A stretch of DNA of 64,000 bases from Deltaproteobacteria bacterium. GTDB lineage: Bacteria > Desulfobacterota > Desulfobacteria > Desulfobacterales > Desulfatirhabdiaceae. Below, piece by piece: positions 9,247 to 18,029 of this stretch. The stretch's first letter is position 1. Every line of letters begins with the position of its first letter. The stretch lies in contig JACRBZ010000073.1 in the NCBI GenBank assembly GCA_016219185.1, positions 36,180-100,179 on the forward strand, read 5' to 3'. The notes under the pieces were generated by a model. The model had not been told where the DNA came from, searched no databases, and saw only the letters and a program-made list of their open reading frames with translations. A program made the translations under genes and the position numbers.

Positions 9247-10446
9247 ATGACCCATGCTGTATTTGAAAAGACCTCATTGGCTGGAATTCAATTGAAGAAC
9301 CGGATTATTCGTTCGGCGACACATGAAGGAATGGCCGATGAAAAAGGCTTTCCGACTGAAAACTTGAAAAAGCTCTATATCCGTTTGGCAAAAGGCGAGG
9401 TCGGCGCAATCATTACCGGATACGCCGGAATTCAGGCGGACGGGAAAAGCAGCTTGTTTGCCATGACGATGATTGACAGCGATGACAGCATTCCGGCATA
9501 TCGGGAGATAACCCGTGCGGTTCATGAATACGGCACGCCGATAATCATGCAGATAGCGCATTGCGGAAGGCAAACCCGCTCGAAATCCACGGGGCTGCCA
9601 ACGGTTGCGCCTTCGGCGATACGCGATGCGTTTTATAGCGAGGATATGCCAAGGGAATTATCCGAGGATGAAATCAATCAAATTATCGACAATTTCGTTT
9701 CGGCGATTGTCAGAGTAAAGCAGGCGGGTTTCGATGGCGCCCAGCTTCATCTGGCACACGGCTATTTGCTATGCGAATTTTTATCTCCCCATTCAAACCA
9801 ACGCAAAGATCACTGGGGCGGGTCAATCGAAAACAGATATCGCATTGTCGGCGAGATATTTAAAAGAGCCAGGGAGAAGGTTGGTGATTATCCGATCCTG
9901 GTCAAAATGAATGCTCACGACGGACGCAAAAACGGAATGAAAATCGAAGAAGCCGTCCGGATCGCTCAAATGCTGGAAAAATCCGGTTGCGCGGCAATTG
10001 AAGTGTCCTGCGGAGTCTTTGAGGATGGTCTCTACACCATGCGCGGCGAAAAGCTGCCGGCGGATGCGGCAATGACATATACTTTCAAGTACAAAAATCT
10101 TCCGGGGCCTGTTAAAACAATTGCAAAACCGGTTCTCAGGGCGTTCATGAAACAGCCCAAACCCCTTGTAAAATTTAATCTTGATGCGGCAATTCAAATA
10201 AAAGCGGCCGTAAATATTCCGGTGATCGTTGTCGGCGGGATAAACAATCTTGACGATATCAATGCCATTATCCGGGATCATGATTTGGATTTTGTTTCCA
10301 TGAGTCGGCCATTTATTATCGAACCCGGTATCGTTAGCAAATTTATTCAAGGAACCCAGACAAAATCCAAATGCATCATGTGTAATTATTGCGCAATCAT
10401 CGGCGAGGAAAAACCGTTGAAGTGCCATTATGGGAGATTGCCATAA
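9247..10446 (+). CDS. NADH:flavin oxidoreductase (old yellow enzyme family)
   Basis: A 399-residue TIM-barrel flavoenzyme: LKNRIIRSATHEGMAD at the start, GAQLHLAHGYLLCEFLSP with the conserved His, GGSIENRYRIVGEIF, and the late VVGGINNLDDINAI barrel strand. The C terminus carries clustered cysteines (KCIMCNYC...KCHYG), as in OYE-like proteins with a 4Fe-4S cluster. It lacks the second, NADH-binding Rossmann half seen in 2,4-dienoyl-CoA reductases. It probably reduces activated C=C bonds. It lies close behind the flavodoxin-like reductase gene. Confidence 0.9.
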   Translation: MTHAVFEKTSLAGIQLKNRIIRSATHEGMADEKGFPTENLKKLYIRLAKGEVGAIITGYAGIQADGKSSLFAMTMIDSDDSIPAYREITRAVHEYGTPIIMQIAHCGRQTRSKSTGLPTVAPSAIRDAFYSEDMPRELSEDEINQIIDNFVSAIVRVKQAGFDGAQLHLAHGYLLCEFLSPHSNQRKDHWGGSIENRYRIVGEIFKRAREKVGDYPILVKMNAHDGRKNGMKIEEAVRIAQMLEKSGCAAIEVSCGVFEDGLYTMRGEKLPADAAMTYTFKYKNLPGPVKTIAKPVLRAFMKQPKPLVKFNLDAAIQIKAAVNIPVIVVGGINNLDDINAIIRDHDLDFVSMSRPFIIEPGIVSKFIQGTQTKSKCIMCNYCAIIGEEKPLKCHYGRLP

Positions 10447-10466
10447 AATAATGATGGGGGTGGCTG

Positions 10467-11711
10467 ATGTCACATCAACAGTTACCATTCATTTCAGCCG
10501 GGAATGAACATCGCTTGTCTCGCCGCCGGTTTCTTGCAATGGGTGCTAAATTCGCCCTGATGGCCGGTGGTTGTCATCTCTTACCCGGCGGTTGGCCGGC
10601 TTCAGCCGATTCGGATGATCCTCCCGAAGCCCGTTACTGGGCTGGATCGGTTGGAGAAAAGGCAGACTGCCTGGCCTGCCACGCTCCGAATGAGGCGCCA
10701 AAAGATCTTTTGGCCGAAAAAGACTACCACCGGAAGCAGCCGATCGTAAAGTGCCTGTTGTGCGCCCAGGGGTGTGTGCTGAAAAACGGGGAGCGGGGCC
10801 GGTGCCGGGCAAGGATCAATCAGAACGGCGTCTTGAAAAGCCTGGTCTATGGCCATCCCGCGGCCATTCATGTCGACCCCATTGAAAAAAAGCCGTTTTA
10901 TCATTTTCTGCCCGGCTCAAACGCGTTTTCCCTGGGAACGGCCGGATGCCCGCTGAGTTGCCGGTTCTGCCAGAACTGGGAGATATCCCAGGCCAGGCCT
11001 GAAGATATCCGCACATCGGTTTATTCTCCCGAAGAAATCGTTTCTTCATCCGCCCGGAAACACTGTCCCGTCATTGCGTTCACCTACAATGAGCCCACGG
11101 TTTTTATCGAATACCTCACGGATATAGCCCGCCAGGGCCGGAAACAGCGGATGAAAAGCGTGCTGGTTAGCTGCGGATTCATGAACCCCCGGCCGCTGGA
11201 TGAGATGTGCGAGGTTCTGGATGCAATCAAGATCGACCTGAAGGGCTTCAGTCCGGATTTTTATCGCGATGTCTGCCGGGCGGAACTGGACCCGGTACTG
11301 CGCAGCATCAAAGCGATTTCGAAAAAAAAGGTTCATCTGGAAATCGTTAACCTGGTTGTACCCACCTTAAACGATTCCCCTGCCATGATGACCCGCCTGA
11401 TCGAGTGGGTGGCCGGTGAAATCGGCCCGGATGTGCCGGTGCATTTCACCCGGTTCCATCCGGCTTACCAGATGCTGCAACTGCCCCCGACACCGGTTTC
11501 AACCCTGGAAATGGCCTATGAAACCGCAAAGTCAAAAGGCCTTCACTATCCCTACGTGGGAAATGTGCCGTCACACCCGGGAAACCACACCTATTGTCCG
11601 TCATGCGGCAAAATAGTCGTGGAACGGACCGGGTTTTTTGTTCTGTCCAACCGGACCCTGAACGGTAAGTGCCCGTTTTGCGGCAGGGTCATTTCCGGCG
11701 TCTGGTCCTGA
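10467..11711 (+). CDS. amrS: AmmeMemoRadiSam system radical SAM enzyme with Tat signal
   Basis: The radical SAM signature CPLSCRFCQNW (CxxxCxxC) lies mid-protein, flanked by the family segments KCLLCAQGC and HVDPIEKKPFYHFLPGS, with IVNLVVPTLND and the C-terminal Cys pairs CPSCGK and CPFCGR. Unusually, the N terminus is a twin-arginine signal (LSRRRFLAMGAKFALMAGG), followed by an inserted segment with CLACH, a CxxCH motif that could bind heme c. This suggests export of the folded Fe-S enzyme. Typical AmrS proteins start directly at the KCxLC segment. The next gene (AmrB-AmrA fusion) also has a signal peptide and starts 19 bases downstream. The reaction of this system is not established as far as I know. 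Confidence 0.88.
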   Translation: MSHQQLPFISAGNEHRLSRRRFLAMGAKFALMAGGCHLLPGGWPASADSDDPPEARYWAGSVGEKADCLACHAPNEAPKDLLAEKDYHRKQPIVKCLLCAQGCVLKNGERGRCRARINQNGVLKSLVYGHPAAIHVDPIEKKPFYHFLPGSNAFSLGTAGCPLSCRFCQNWEISQARPEDIRTSVYSPEEIVSSSARKHCPVIAFTYNEPTVFIEYLTDIARQGRKQRMKSVLVSCGFMNPRPLDEMCEVLDAIKIDLKGFSPDFYRDVCRAELDPVLRSIKAISKKKVHLEIVNLVVPTLNDSPAMMTRLIEWVAGEIGPDVPVHFTRFHPAYQMLQLPPTPVSTLEMAYETAKSKGLHYPYVGNVPSHPGNHTYCPSCGKIVVERTGFFVLSNRTLNGKCPFCGRVISGVWS

Positions 11712-11730
11712 AAACCAGGGGAGGTGCACC

Positions 11731-13242
11731 ATGATGTGGTTTCGATGGCTCTTTATCCTGTTGGCGTTCTGCGGGGCACAATCGGTGGACTGCGCCGCCG
11801 AGAGCCCTTTTGTCCGTCCCGCGGTCATGGCCGGAAAATTCTATCCTGAAGATACTGGCCGGCTTTCCGCCGTTATCGATGCCATGATGCGCGATGCGGT
11901 TACCCCCGAGATGGAAGTGCCCGTGGCACTGGTGGTCCCCCATGCCGGGTATACGTACTCGGGTCAGATCTGTGCGGATGCGTTCATGCTGGCTTCCCGT
12001 TTTTCGTTCGATCGAATCGTTATCCTGGGGACCAATCACACGGCCTCGGATTTTCAAGGCATCTCCATCTTCGATACGGGTGAATTCGAGACCCCGCTGG
12101 GCCGGATTCCGGTCGATGAAGAAATTGCCAAAAAACTTCTTTCAGCAGGAAAGCCCGTGACAGCAGATCGCAGGGTTCATCTGCGGGAGCATTCGATAGA
12201 AGTGATCCTGCCTTTCATCCAGAAAGTATTTCCAAAGGCAAAAATTATTCCCGTCATCATCGGCGAGCCAAATATCGACATGTGCAAATGGTTCGGGGGC
12301 ATTCTTGCCGATGCGATACGGGAGAAAAACACCCTTATCATTGCCAGTTCGGATTTGTCGCATTACCCGGGTTACAGCGACGCAACCGAAGTGGACCGCC
12401 GCATCCTGAATGCCATGATGCGGCTTGATCCCGGTGCGCTTCTGGCAGAAGTTCGGCACCAGGAGGGCCTCAAAATCCGAAATCTGGCGACCACTGCCTG
12501 CGGACTCGGGCCGATTCTGACTGCAATGGCCGCGGCCCGGTCCCTGGACGCGGACTGCGGCAGGGTCATCAGTCATGCCAATTCCGGTGATACCACGCTT
12601 GGCGACCGCTCCCGGGTGGTCGGCTATGCTGCCGTGTCCTTTTGCCGGGCATCCCGGTCCTGCGGCGAACCCATGACTGCCGGAACCCAGGTCCAGGCGC
12701 CGGCTTTGACCGGCGAGCAGAAACAGGTGCTGCTTTCCTTTGCTCGGAAAACCATTCAGGAGTACCTGGAAACCGAAACCACGCCGCTGTTCAGGCGGGA
12801 TGATCCCGCTTTTCTGGAAAAACAGGGCGCGTTCGTCACGCTGAAAAAACACGGCGAACTTCGCGGGTGCATCGGCAACATGACACCGGATCTGCCCTTG
12901 TACCAGGTCGTCGGCCGGATGGCTCTGTCCTCGGCGCTTCATGACTCCAGATTTCCCCGGCTTTCCCTGTCTGAGCTAAAGGATGTAAAGATCGAGATCT
13001 CTGCTTTAACGCCCTATCAAAGGGTCGATTCGGTGGACCAGATCCGGATCGGGCAAGATGGGGTCATGCTGAAGCGCTCCGGCCGCTCAGCGGTTTTTCT
13101 GCCCCAGGTGGCGCCGGAGCAGGGCTGGACCCGGAATGAAATGCTGGACAACCTGTGCCGCAAAGCCGGGCTTTCGTCGGATTGTTGGAAAGAGGGCGCT
13201 GAATTTGACACTTTCCAGGCAATCATCTTCAGTGAACCGTGA
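11731..13242 (+). CDS. AmrB (Memo)-AmrA (AMMECR1) fusion, exported
   Basis: Residues about 30-300 form a Memo-like domain (VVPHAGYTYSG; ILGTNHTASDFQGI; SSDLSHYPGY; GDRSRVVGYAA). Residues about 320-500 form an AMMECR1 domain with the diagnostic GELRGCIGNM. These are the two other partners of the AmmeMemoRadiSam system, here joined. The N terminus (MMWFRWLFILLAFCGAQSVDCA) looks like a signal peptide, so the protein is probably periplasmic, matching the Tat-bearing AmrS. The last bases overlap the next gene. The function of the system is unknown; association with a radical SAM partner suggests protein or small-molecule modification. Confidence 0.9.
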   Translation: MMWFRWLFILLAFCGAQSVDCAAESPFVRPAVMAGKFYPEDTGRLSAVIDAMMRDAVTPEMEVPVALVVPHAGYTYSGQICADAFMLASRFSFDRIVILGTNHTASDFQGISIFDTGEFETPLGRIPVDEEIAKKLLSAGKPVTADRRVHLREHSIEVILPFIQKVFPKAKIIPVIIGEPNIDMCKWFGGILADAIREKNTLIIASSDLSHYPGYSDATEVDRRILNAMMRLDPGALLAEVRHQEGLKIRNLATTACGLGPILTAMAAARSLDADCGRVISHANSGDTTLGDRSRVVGYAAVSFCRASRSCGEPMTAGTQVQAPALTGEQKQVLLSFARKTIQEYLETETTPLFRRDDPAFLEKQGAFVTLKKHGELRGCIGNMTPDLPLYQVVGRMALSSALHDSRFPRLSLSELKDVKIEISALTPYQRVDSVDQIRIGQDGVMLKRSGRSAVFLPQVAPEQGWTRNEMLDNLCRKAGLSSDCWKEGAEFDTFQAIIFSEP

Positions 13243-15490
13243 TCCCTCGGATCCGGACATCTTAAAGGCAGTTCATCCAACCGGCAGTTCCCGTTCAGGG
13301 ATCTCCAGGCTGGACCCGGTTTTGTTCGGGATCGGATCGGTCTCGGTACTGGGCCAGGTGGTTCTCTTTCGGGAATGGATGGTTGCCGGTTACGGGGTGG
13401 AGCTCATCTGTGTCCTGGCCCTGGGCGCATGGCTGCTCCTGAACGCCTCGGGCGTTTTCCTGGCTGCTTCGGGACGGGGTCCGAATCTGTCCGTTGCGCT
13501 GTTTCTGGCAGGTCTTGGGGTCTTGGCCGATGTGGTTTTCATCCGGTCGCTTCGGAACTTTGCGGGCCTTCCTCCGGGGACTTATCTTCCGCTGACTGTC
13601 TTCATCCCGGCCGTTGTTGTGTCCCTGCTGCCGCTTTGCCTGTTTCTGGGCGCGGCCTTTCAGCGGGCCGCGGATCTTGGGGCGCGGCATGGCCGCACCC
13701 TGGCCCGCGCCTATGCCGTGGAATGCTCGGGCAGTGTATTCGGCGGCCTTTTATCCGCCCTGATGCTGTATTGGGGCATTCAGAACGTGGTCCAGGCCAT
13801 CGTCTGCGCGGCCATTACGATCGCGGCTGCAATTCTGGCCGCGGAGATAATCCCTGGAAGAGGCTATGGTCGTCCGGGCGTGTCTGCCTTGAAGTGGCTT
13901 TTAGCGGCCATATCCCTGGTCGCCTTGATGGCAGGTTCCGACAAGCTGGACCAGGCCATGACCCGGTGGAACCATCCCGAGTTGATGGAAAGTCTGGATT
14001 CCGGATATGGCAGGCTCACAGTGACCCGTAGTCAGGGCCAGACGGTGCTGTATCAAAACGATGTCCTGATCGCCGACACCCAGTCCGCCAGCGCCGAGGA
14101 ACTGGTCCATCTGGCCTGCCTTCAGCATCCGGATCCCCGGCAGGTGCTGATTCTGGAAGGCTCTGCCGAAGGGCTTGCCGCGGAGGCGGCCAGACACCGG
14201 CCGGATCGAATCGATCAAGTTGAAATCGATCCTGCCCTGATCCGCTTGACCCGGAAGTACATGGCAGCGGATTCACTGGAGTTAGGCCCGCAGGTCAATA
14301 TTCACCCCCATATTCAGGACCCGCGCCAGTATCTGAGATCGGATCAGACTTATGATCTGATTATTTCAGGCTGCGCCGAACCGTCGACCGCCCTGGCCAA
14401 CCGGTTTTTTACCCGGACGTTTTTCAAGGCGTGCCGGGCGCGCCTGGCGCCCGGAGGAATTCTGGGTTTCCGGCTGAATTCATCGGAAAACTTCTGGTCT
14501 CCGGCATTGGCGTACCGGAATGCGTCGGTTGTAGCCGCGCTTGACTCCGTGTTCCCGCATGTCCTGGTGCTTCCGGGAAGCGTCAACGTGGTGCTGGCGT
14601 CTCAGTCCGCCCTTGTGACCGATCCGCGGATCCTGATCGCGCGATACCGGGACCGGGATCTGAAAACGCGGCTGGTGACGCCGCCCTACATCGAGTATGT
14701 TCTGTCCAATGATAGGCGTGATGAGATCGGCCGTATTCTTGCCGCCCAGGATGCTCCTCCGAACACGGACGATCGGCCGGTCTGCTATCCACTGACAACC
14801 TGGATATGGCTTTCAAAGCTGATCCCGGTTCTGGCCTATCAAAACATCTCCGGCTGGATTCAGGCAGTGCTCCGGTATGAATGGATCGCGGTGTTTTTTA
14901 TCATTCTTGTTTGTGGCATCGGAATGAACCGATTGGCTGCAAGCGGCGTTTCTTTGGCTTATGCAGCCGCAGGCTTTGCGGGGTTTGGCGGGATGGTGCT
15001 GGAAAGCGCCATGATGCTCCATTACCAGACGCAGAGCGGTGCCCTATATCAAAACATGGGGATACTGTTCATGGCATTCATGCTCGGCATGAGCGCGGGG
15101 GCCGTGGCGACGTTGAACCTGATGAGCCGTTTCAGGGGCCGATCCGTTTCCCGGTCCGTGGACGGCCTGCTGTTTTTTATGCAGGCTGCTGTATGCCTGG
15201 GATGGATGGGGATGCAACTTTTTAGCGATGCGCCGGGTCTTTTCCCAATGGCTGCGCTGCTGGCAGTTGCCGGTTTCGGGGTATCGGCCATATTCACCCG
15301 CTATGCATACGAATCCGGTCATCCGCGGCCCCTTTATGCGGCCGATGTCGCAGGAGGTGGCATCGGCGCCCTTGTCTGCGGGATATTGCTTTTCCCACTG
15401 CTGGGCTTAAGCCGGACTGTCTTTCTGCTGGCGGGAATGTCCATTGCTGCAGGTGTCGGGGTTGCGCTGTCAGGCCGGCATCAATCTTGA
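13232..15490 (+). CDS. Polytopic membrane protein with spermidine-synthase-like domain
   Basis: Multiple hydrophobic helices (first LDPVLFGIGSVSVLGQVVLF) surround a central Rossmann domain resembling polyamine aminopropyltransferases: VLILEGSAEGLA, a VEIDPALIRLTRKYM acidic strand and DLIISGCAEPSTALANRFFT. More helices follow after residue 550. The gatekeeper aspartate region reads SGCAEP rather than the usual DxxDP, so aminopropyl transfer is doubtful. The ORF opens at 13136, but GTG 13232 or TTG 13205 is a better start because it gives a short overlap with the upstream AmrB-A gene. Tight linkage suggests a membrane partner of the exported AmmeMemoRadiSam proteins. Confidence 0.8.
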   Translation: MNRDPSDPDILKAVHPTGSSRSGISRLDPVLFGIGSVSVLGQVVLFREWMVAGYGVELICVLALGAWLLLNASGVFLAASGRGPNLSVALFLAGLGVLADVVFIRSLRNFAGLPPGTYLPLTVFIPAVVVSLLPLCLFLGAAFQRAADLGARHGRTLARAYAVECSGSVFGGLLSALMLYWGIQNVVQAIVCAAITIAAAILAAEIIPGRGYGRPGVSALKWLLAAISLVALMAGSDKLDQAMTRWNHPELMESLDSGYGRLTVTRSQGQTVLYQNDVLIADTQSASAEELVHLACLQHPDPRQVLILEGSAEGLAAEAARHRPDRIDQVEIDPALIRLTRKYMAADSLELGPQVNIHPHIQDPRQYLRSDQTYDLIISGCAEPSTALANRFFTRTFFKACRARLAPGGILGFRLNSSENFWSPALAYRNASVVAALDSVFPHVLVLPGSVNVVLASQSALVTDPRILIARYRDRDLKTRLVTPPYIEYVLSNDRRDEIGRILAAQDAPPNTDDRPVCYPLTTWIWLSKLIPVLAYQNISGWIQAVLRYEWIAVFFIILVCGIGMNRLAASGVSLAYAAAGFAGFGGMVLESAMMLHYQTQSGALYQNMGILFMAFMLGMSAGAVATLNLMSRFRGRSVSRSVDGLLFFMQAAVCLGWMGMQLFSDAPGLFPMAALLAVAGFGVSAIFTRYAYESGHPRPLYAADVAGGGIGALVCGILLFPLLGLSRTVFLLAGMSIAAGVGVALSGRHQS

Positions 15491-15534
15491 CAGAAAGCTG
15501 CATCCGGCAAACACTCCGCTGGAAAAACCCCAAA

Positions 15535-15618
15535 TGGGTTCAATAAAATCACACCGATAACCCGTTCAGCCAATTCAAAAAGAAAGTTGACGCATTACTC
15601 GCTTTACTGTATCAAAAT
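15535..15618 (+). repeat. Imperfect direct repeat S, copy 1
   Basis: This stretch (TGGGTTCAATAAAATCAC through CTGTATCAAAAT) matches 22163-22249 with scattered changes. Both copies follow directly after a core gene stop. Both can encode a DALxALLYQN peptide; copy 2 keeps a short ATG-led frame (22196-22252). Confidence 0.7.
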
Positions 15619-15771
15619 TTCCGTGAACATGGCGTTCCGCATTTCCGTCCTTTTTTCAGGTCCGTAAAAGCTGACAAACATGGTTACGGCATCAGTTGGA
15701 CCGATGATCTTGATTTAAGTGAATCTGAACTATGGTTGAACGGGGTTATGGCCGACCAACAGATTCTATGA
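15607..15771 (+). pseudogene. Chimeric relic of a DUF4160-DUF2442 gene pair
   Basis: One frame reads REHGVPHFRPFF, matching the EHGVSHFHAIYGEF core of the DUF4160 protein at 27.0 kb. It then runs straight into HGYGISWTDDLDLSESELWL, matching GYGISWSDDIDLSEYELW of the DUF2442 protein at 27.3 kb. The middle of the pair is deleted and there is no start codon. The region 15491-15838 holds this relic plus repeat S and nothing else I can name. Confidence 0.75.
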
Positions 15772-15838
15772 TCAACTGGGATGTGGAAATTCGGATAAAC
15801 TCCATGATCCATTGATGTGGATGGTGCCACTCTGAAGC

Positions 15839-16345
15839 ATGAGTCCGCTCACTGATAAATCCAACGAGGAACCAGACGTGAAAATAAGACCATTTCAATT
15901 GCCGGATCAAAAAAGCGTTGTGGATCTCTGGATCAAATGCGGGCTTGTTGTATCACACAATAACCCCATCCTGGACATTGAACGCAAGATGATGGTTAAT
16001 CCCGAATGGTTTTTGGTTGGTGAAATTGACGGTGACGTGATTGCAACATGCATGGCTGGGTTCGAAGGTCATCGGGGCTGGATCAACTATTTGGCCGTCA
16101 GGCCGGATTTACAGGGACATGGATTTGGCAAAATGATTATGGAGCGTGTAGAGGTAATGCTCAAAGCTGTCGGATGCCCAAAGATCAATTTGCAGATTCG
16201 GTCTACCAATCAGATTGTCATCAGTTTCTACGAAAGTTTAGGGTACAGGCAGGATCCTGTGGTAAGTATGGGTAAGCGGCTGATACCTGATAATCCGTGC
16301 CCTGATGAACAAGGCGGTGCGCCGGAGCCGCTGGCCAGTGTTTGA
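15839..16345 (+). CDS. GNAT N-acetyltransferase, YpeA-like
   Basis: A GNAT-fold acetyltransferase. The acetyl-CoA loop is YLAVRPDLQGHGFGKMIM (Q/R-x-x-G-x-G/A pattern), and the C-terminal NQIVISFYESLGYRQDPVVSMGKRL segment closely follows the YpeA family. NNPILDIERKM near the N terminus is also typical. The substrate is unknown. The start could be ATG 15839 or GTG 15878, the latter with GAGG eight bases upstream; family members usually begin near the second. It sits at the start of the accessory region. Confidence 0.85.
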   Translation: MSPLTDKSNEEPDVKIRPFQLPDQKSVVDLWIKCGLVVSHNNPILDIERKMMVNPEWFLVGEIDGDVIATCMAGFEGHRGWINYLAVRPDLQGHGFGKMIMERVEVMLKAVGCPKINLQIRSTNQIVISFYESLGYRQDPVVSMGKRLIPDNPCPDEQGGAPEPLASV

Positions 16346-16381
16346 ATCGGAGATTAATAGTATCGCAGCAATTCATTATCG

Positions 16382-16472
16382 TTGTAAAACAGCTCATGCT
16401 TTCACATGGGAAGACATAATCTGCCTCGTTTAGATATGGAAAATGAACGTAAGTATGACAATCGGAATCAAT
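16382..16472 (+). repeat. 91-bp direct repeat DR, copy 1 (duplicate of the mntH 5' end)
   Basis: Matches 19891-19981 base for base in length, with about eight substitutions. It would encode the first 22 residues of the NRAMP protein (LDMENERKYDNRNQ versus LDMENEHKHDNRNQ) and then stops. The two copies flank a 3.4-kb insert. Confidence 0.88.
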
Positions 16473-16478
16473 AGAATT

Positions 16479-16802
16479 GGGGGTCTGACCAGGACAAGGA
16501 ATTGAATTCTTAATGAATTATATAAAAGAGAAGAGGTAAAAAGAGCCTTAGAATGCCCATTTTACCCCCCTAAAGAAGGTTCTAAGCAAACACGGATGCC
16601 GAGAGCCATTCGCTAATTCCTTCCAATTCAAGTTTGGTCTTGGCTGGGAGAGAATAACAGACGTGGATCAGCATCAACTTGTTGATGTTCAAGTACCTTA
16701 TAACTATCATTTTGACCTCGAAAAGTGGCTTTTAAGGCGATAAATAGGCCTGAAATGGAACGTTTATCCTGATATTTAAAGGAGTTGATCTGGTCAGCCC
16801 CC
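16479..16802 (+). mobile_element. ~324-bp element with inverted ends, probably a decayed mobile element
   Basis: The left end GGGGGTCTGACCAG is the inverted counterpart of the right end CTGGTCAGCCCCC, with one extra base. It contains no intact ORF; a short MPRAIR-stop frame inside recalls the start of Y1-type transposases but is too short to name. It begins six bases after direct repeat copy 1. Confidence 0.5.
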
Positions 16803-16820
16803 CCCAAAAAAAAACTTACC

Positions 16821-16847
16821 CAGAAGCCACTGAGCCACTGGTTAGGC
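16821..16847 (+). other. Cassette-boundary-like site upstream of the SMP-30 gene
   Basis: CAGAAGCCACTGAGCCACTG followed by GTTAGGC. The last seven bases fit the GTTRRRY recombination core of integron attC/attI sites. The 27 bases match 22681-22707 with four changes. No upstream partner arm is visible, so it is at best half a site. The rest of 16346-16864 holds the direct repeat and the inverted-end element. Confidence 0.4.
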
Positions 16848-16864
16848 GGCATTAAGGACCCCAC

Positions 16865-17971
16865 ATGAAGAGAATCGCGTTGATCCTTGCAGTCATCCTT
16901 GTAGCGCTGACTGCCTACCTGAGCCTATGGCCGGTGCCAGTTGATCCAGTGTGCTGGAAAGCCCCAACTGCGCCCGGGTACACCGGCTTGCATGCCGTTA
17001 ACAACAAGCTTGCCGGGCTGAAGGTAATCTCGCTCGGTGCTGAATCGGGCCCGGAGCACATCGTTCTGGCCAAGGACGGCAAGCTCTACGCTGCCGTCAC
17101 TCACGGCAATATACTGCGCATGAACGCCGACGGTACGGCGCAGGAAGTCTTCGTTAATACTGGCGGGCGCGTACTGGGCTTCGACTTCGACGCCACTGGC
17201 AATCTGATCGCAGCCGACGCCCACAAAGGCCTGTTGTCTATCAGTCCGGACCGCCAGATAACCGTACTAGCCGACAAGGTGGGAGACGACCCCATCCGCT
17301 TTGCCGATGCCGTGGTGGTGGCAGCCAACGGAAAGATTTACTTCAGCGACGCTTCGACTCGCTTTGCAGCCATCAGGGGCGTCATTGGCAGCGACGCCGT
17401 CAACGCCAGCCTTCTCGACGTCATTGAACAGTCGGCGACCGGACGCATTCTGGAGTACGACCCGGCGGCCAAGACCACACGCATCGTTGTAAGGGGCCTG
17501 AGCTTTGCGAACGGCGTGGCACTTAGCCGCGACGAGAGAACACTGTTCGTCGTCGAGACCGGCAGGTACCGCGTGTGGAAGATCGACGTCACGGCCACGA
17601 ACCTGGATATCGCCCTGGGTGCGCCCCAGGCCACCGTGTTGCTTGACAACCTGCCAGGCTTTCCGGACAATCTGATGCGCGGACTGGACGGCAAGATTTG
17701 GCTGGGGCTTCCGGTGCCACGATCGGCGAAACTGGATGGCTGGGCGGAAAAGCCCTTTATGCGCAAGCTGATGCTGCGGCTGCCGAGCGCCATGATGCCC
17801 GCAATACCGCCTTACGGGCACGCGATCGCCTTCACGGAGGATGGAAAGGTGGTCGCAGACCTCCAAGACCCGACGGGCGCTTTTCCGAATGTCACCGGAA
17901 TCACCGAAACTGCCGACCGGCTCTATGTGCAGAACCTCAACACGCAAGGTTTGGGCTGGCTGGCGCGCTGA
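16865..17971 (+). CDS. SMP-30/gluconolactonase/strictosidine-synthase-like protein
   Basis: A six-bladed beta-propeller family protein (368 aa). After an N-terminal signal anchor (IALILAVILVALTAYLSLWP), it shows the SGPEHIVLAKDGKLYAA first blade, VVVAANGKIYFSDAST, LSFANGVALSRDERTLFVVETG and NVTGITETADRLYVQNL, as in APMAP/strictosidine-synthase-like proteins. Enzymes of this group hydrolyse lactones or esters with a bound Ca ion; the substrate here is unknown. Base composition is more GC-rich than its neighbours, and it lies inside the DR-flanked insert, so horizontal acquisition is likely. A weak ribosome site precedes ATG 16865. Confidence 0.85.
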   Translation: MKRIALILAVILVALTAYLSLWPVPVDPVCWKAPTAPGYTGLHAVNNKLAGLKVISLGAESGPEHIVLAKDGKLYAAVTHGNILRMNADGTAQEVFVNTGGRVLGFDFDATGNLIAADAHKGLLSISPDRQITVLADKVGDDPIRFADAVVVAANGKIYFSDASTRFAAIRGVIGSDAVNASLLDVIEQSATGRILEYDPAAKTTRIVVRGLSFANGVALSRDERTLFVVETGRYRVWKIDVTATNLDIALGAPQATVLLDNLPGFPDNLMRGLDGKIWLGLPVPRSAKLDGWAEKPFMRKLMLRLPSAMMPAIPPYGHAIAFTEDGKVVADLQDPTGAFPNVTGITETADRLYVQNLNTQGLGWLAR

Positions 17972-18029
17972 TGGTACGCCCCTGGCGTCGGAATGAAGAA
18001 CCGGAATCTATCTTAAGAAAGTGAAACCC

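Noticed and set aside
12142-12942. 266-residue minus-strand ORF
   Set aside because: Shadow of the AmrB-AmrA fusion.
13375-14031. 218-residue plus-strand ORF in another frame
   Set aside because: Gly/Arg/Cys-rich out-of-frame reading of the membrane spermidine-synthase-like gene.
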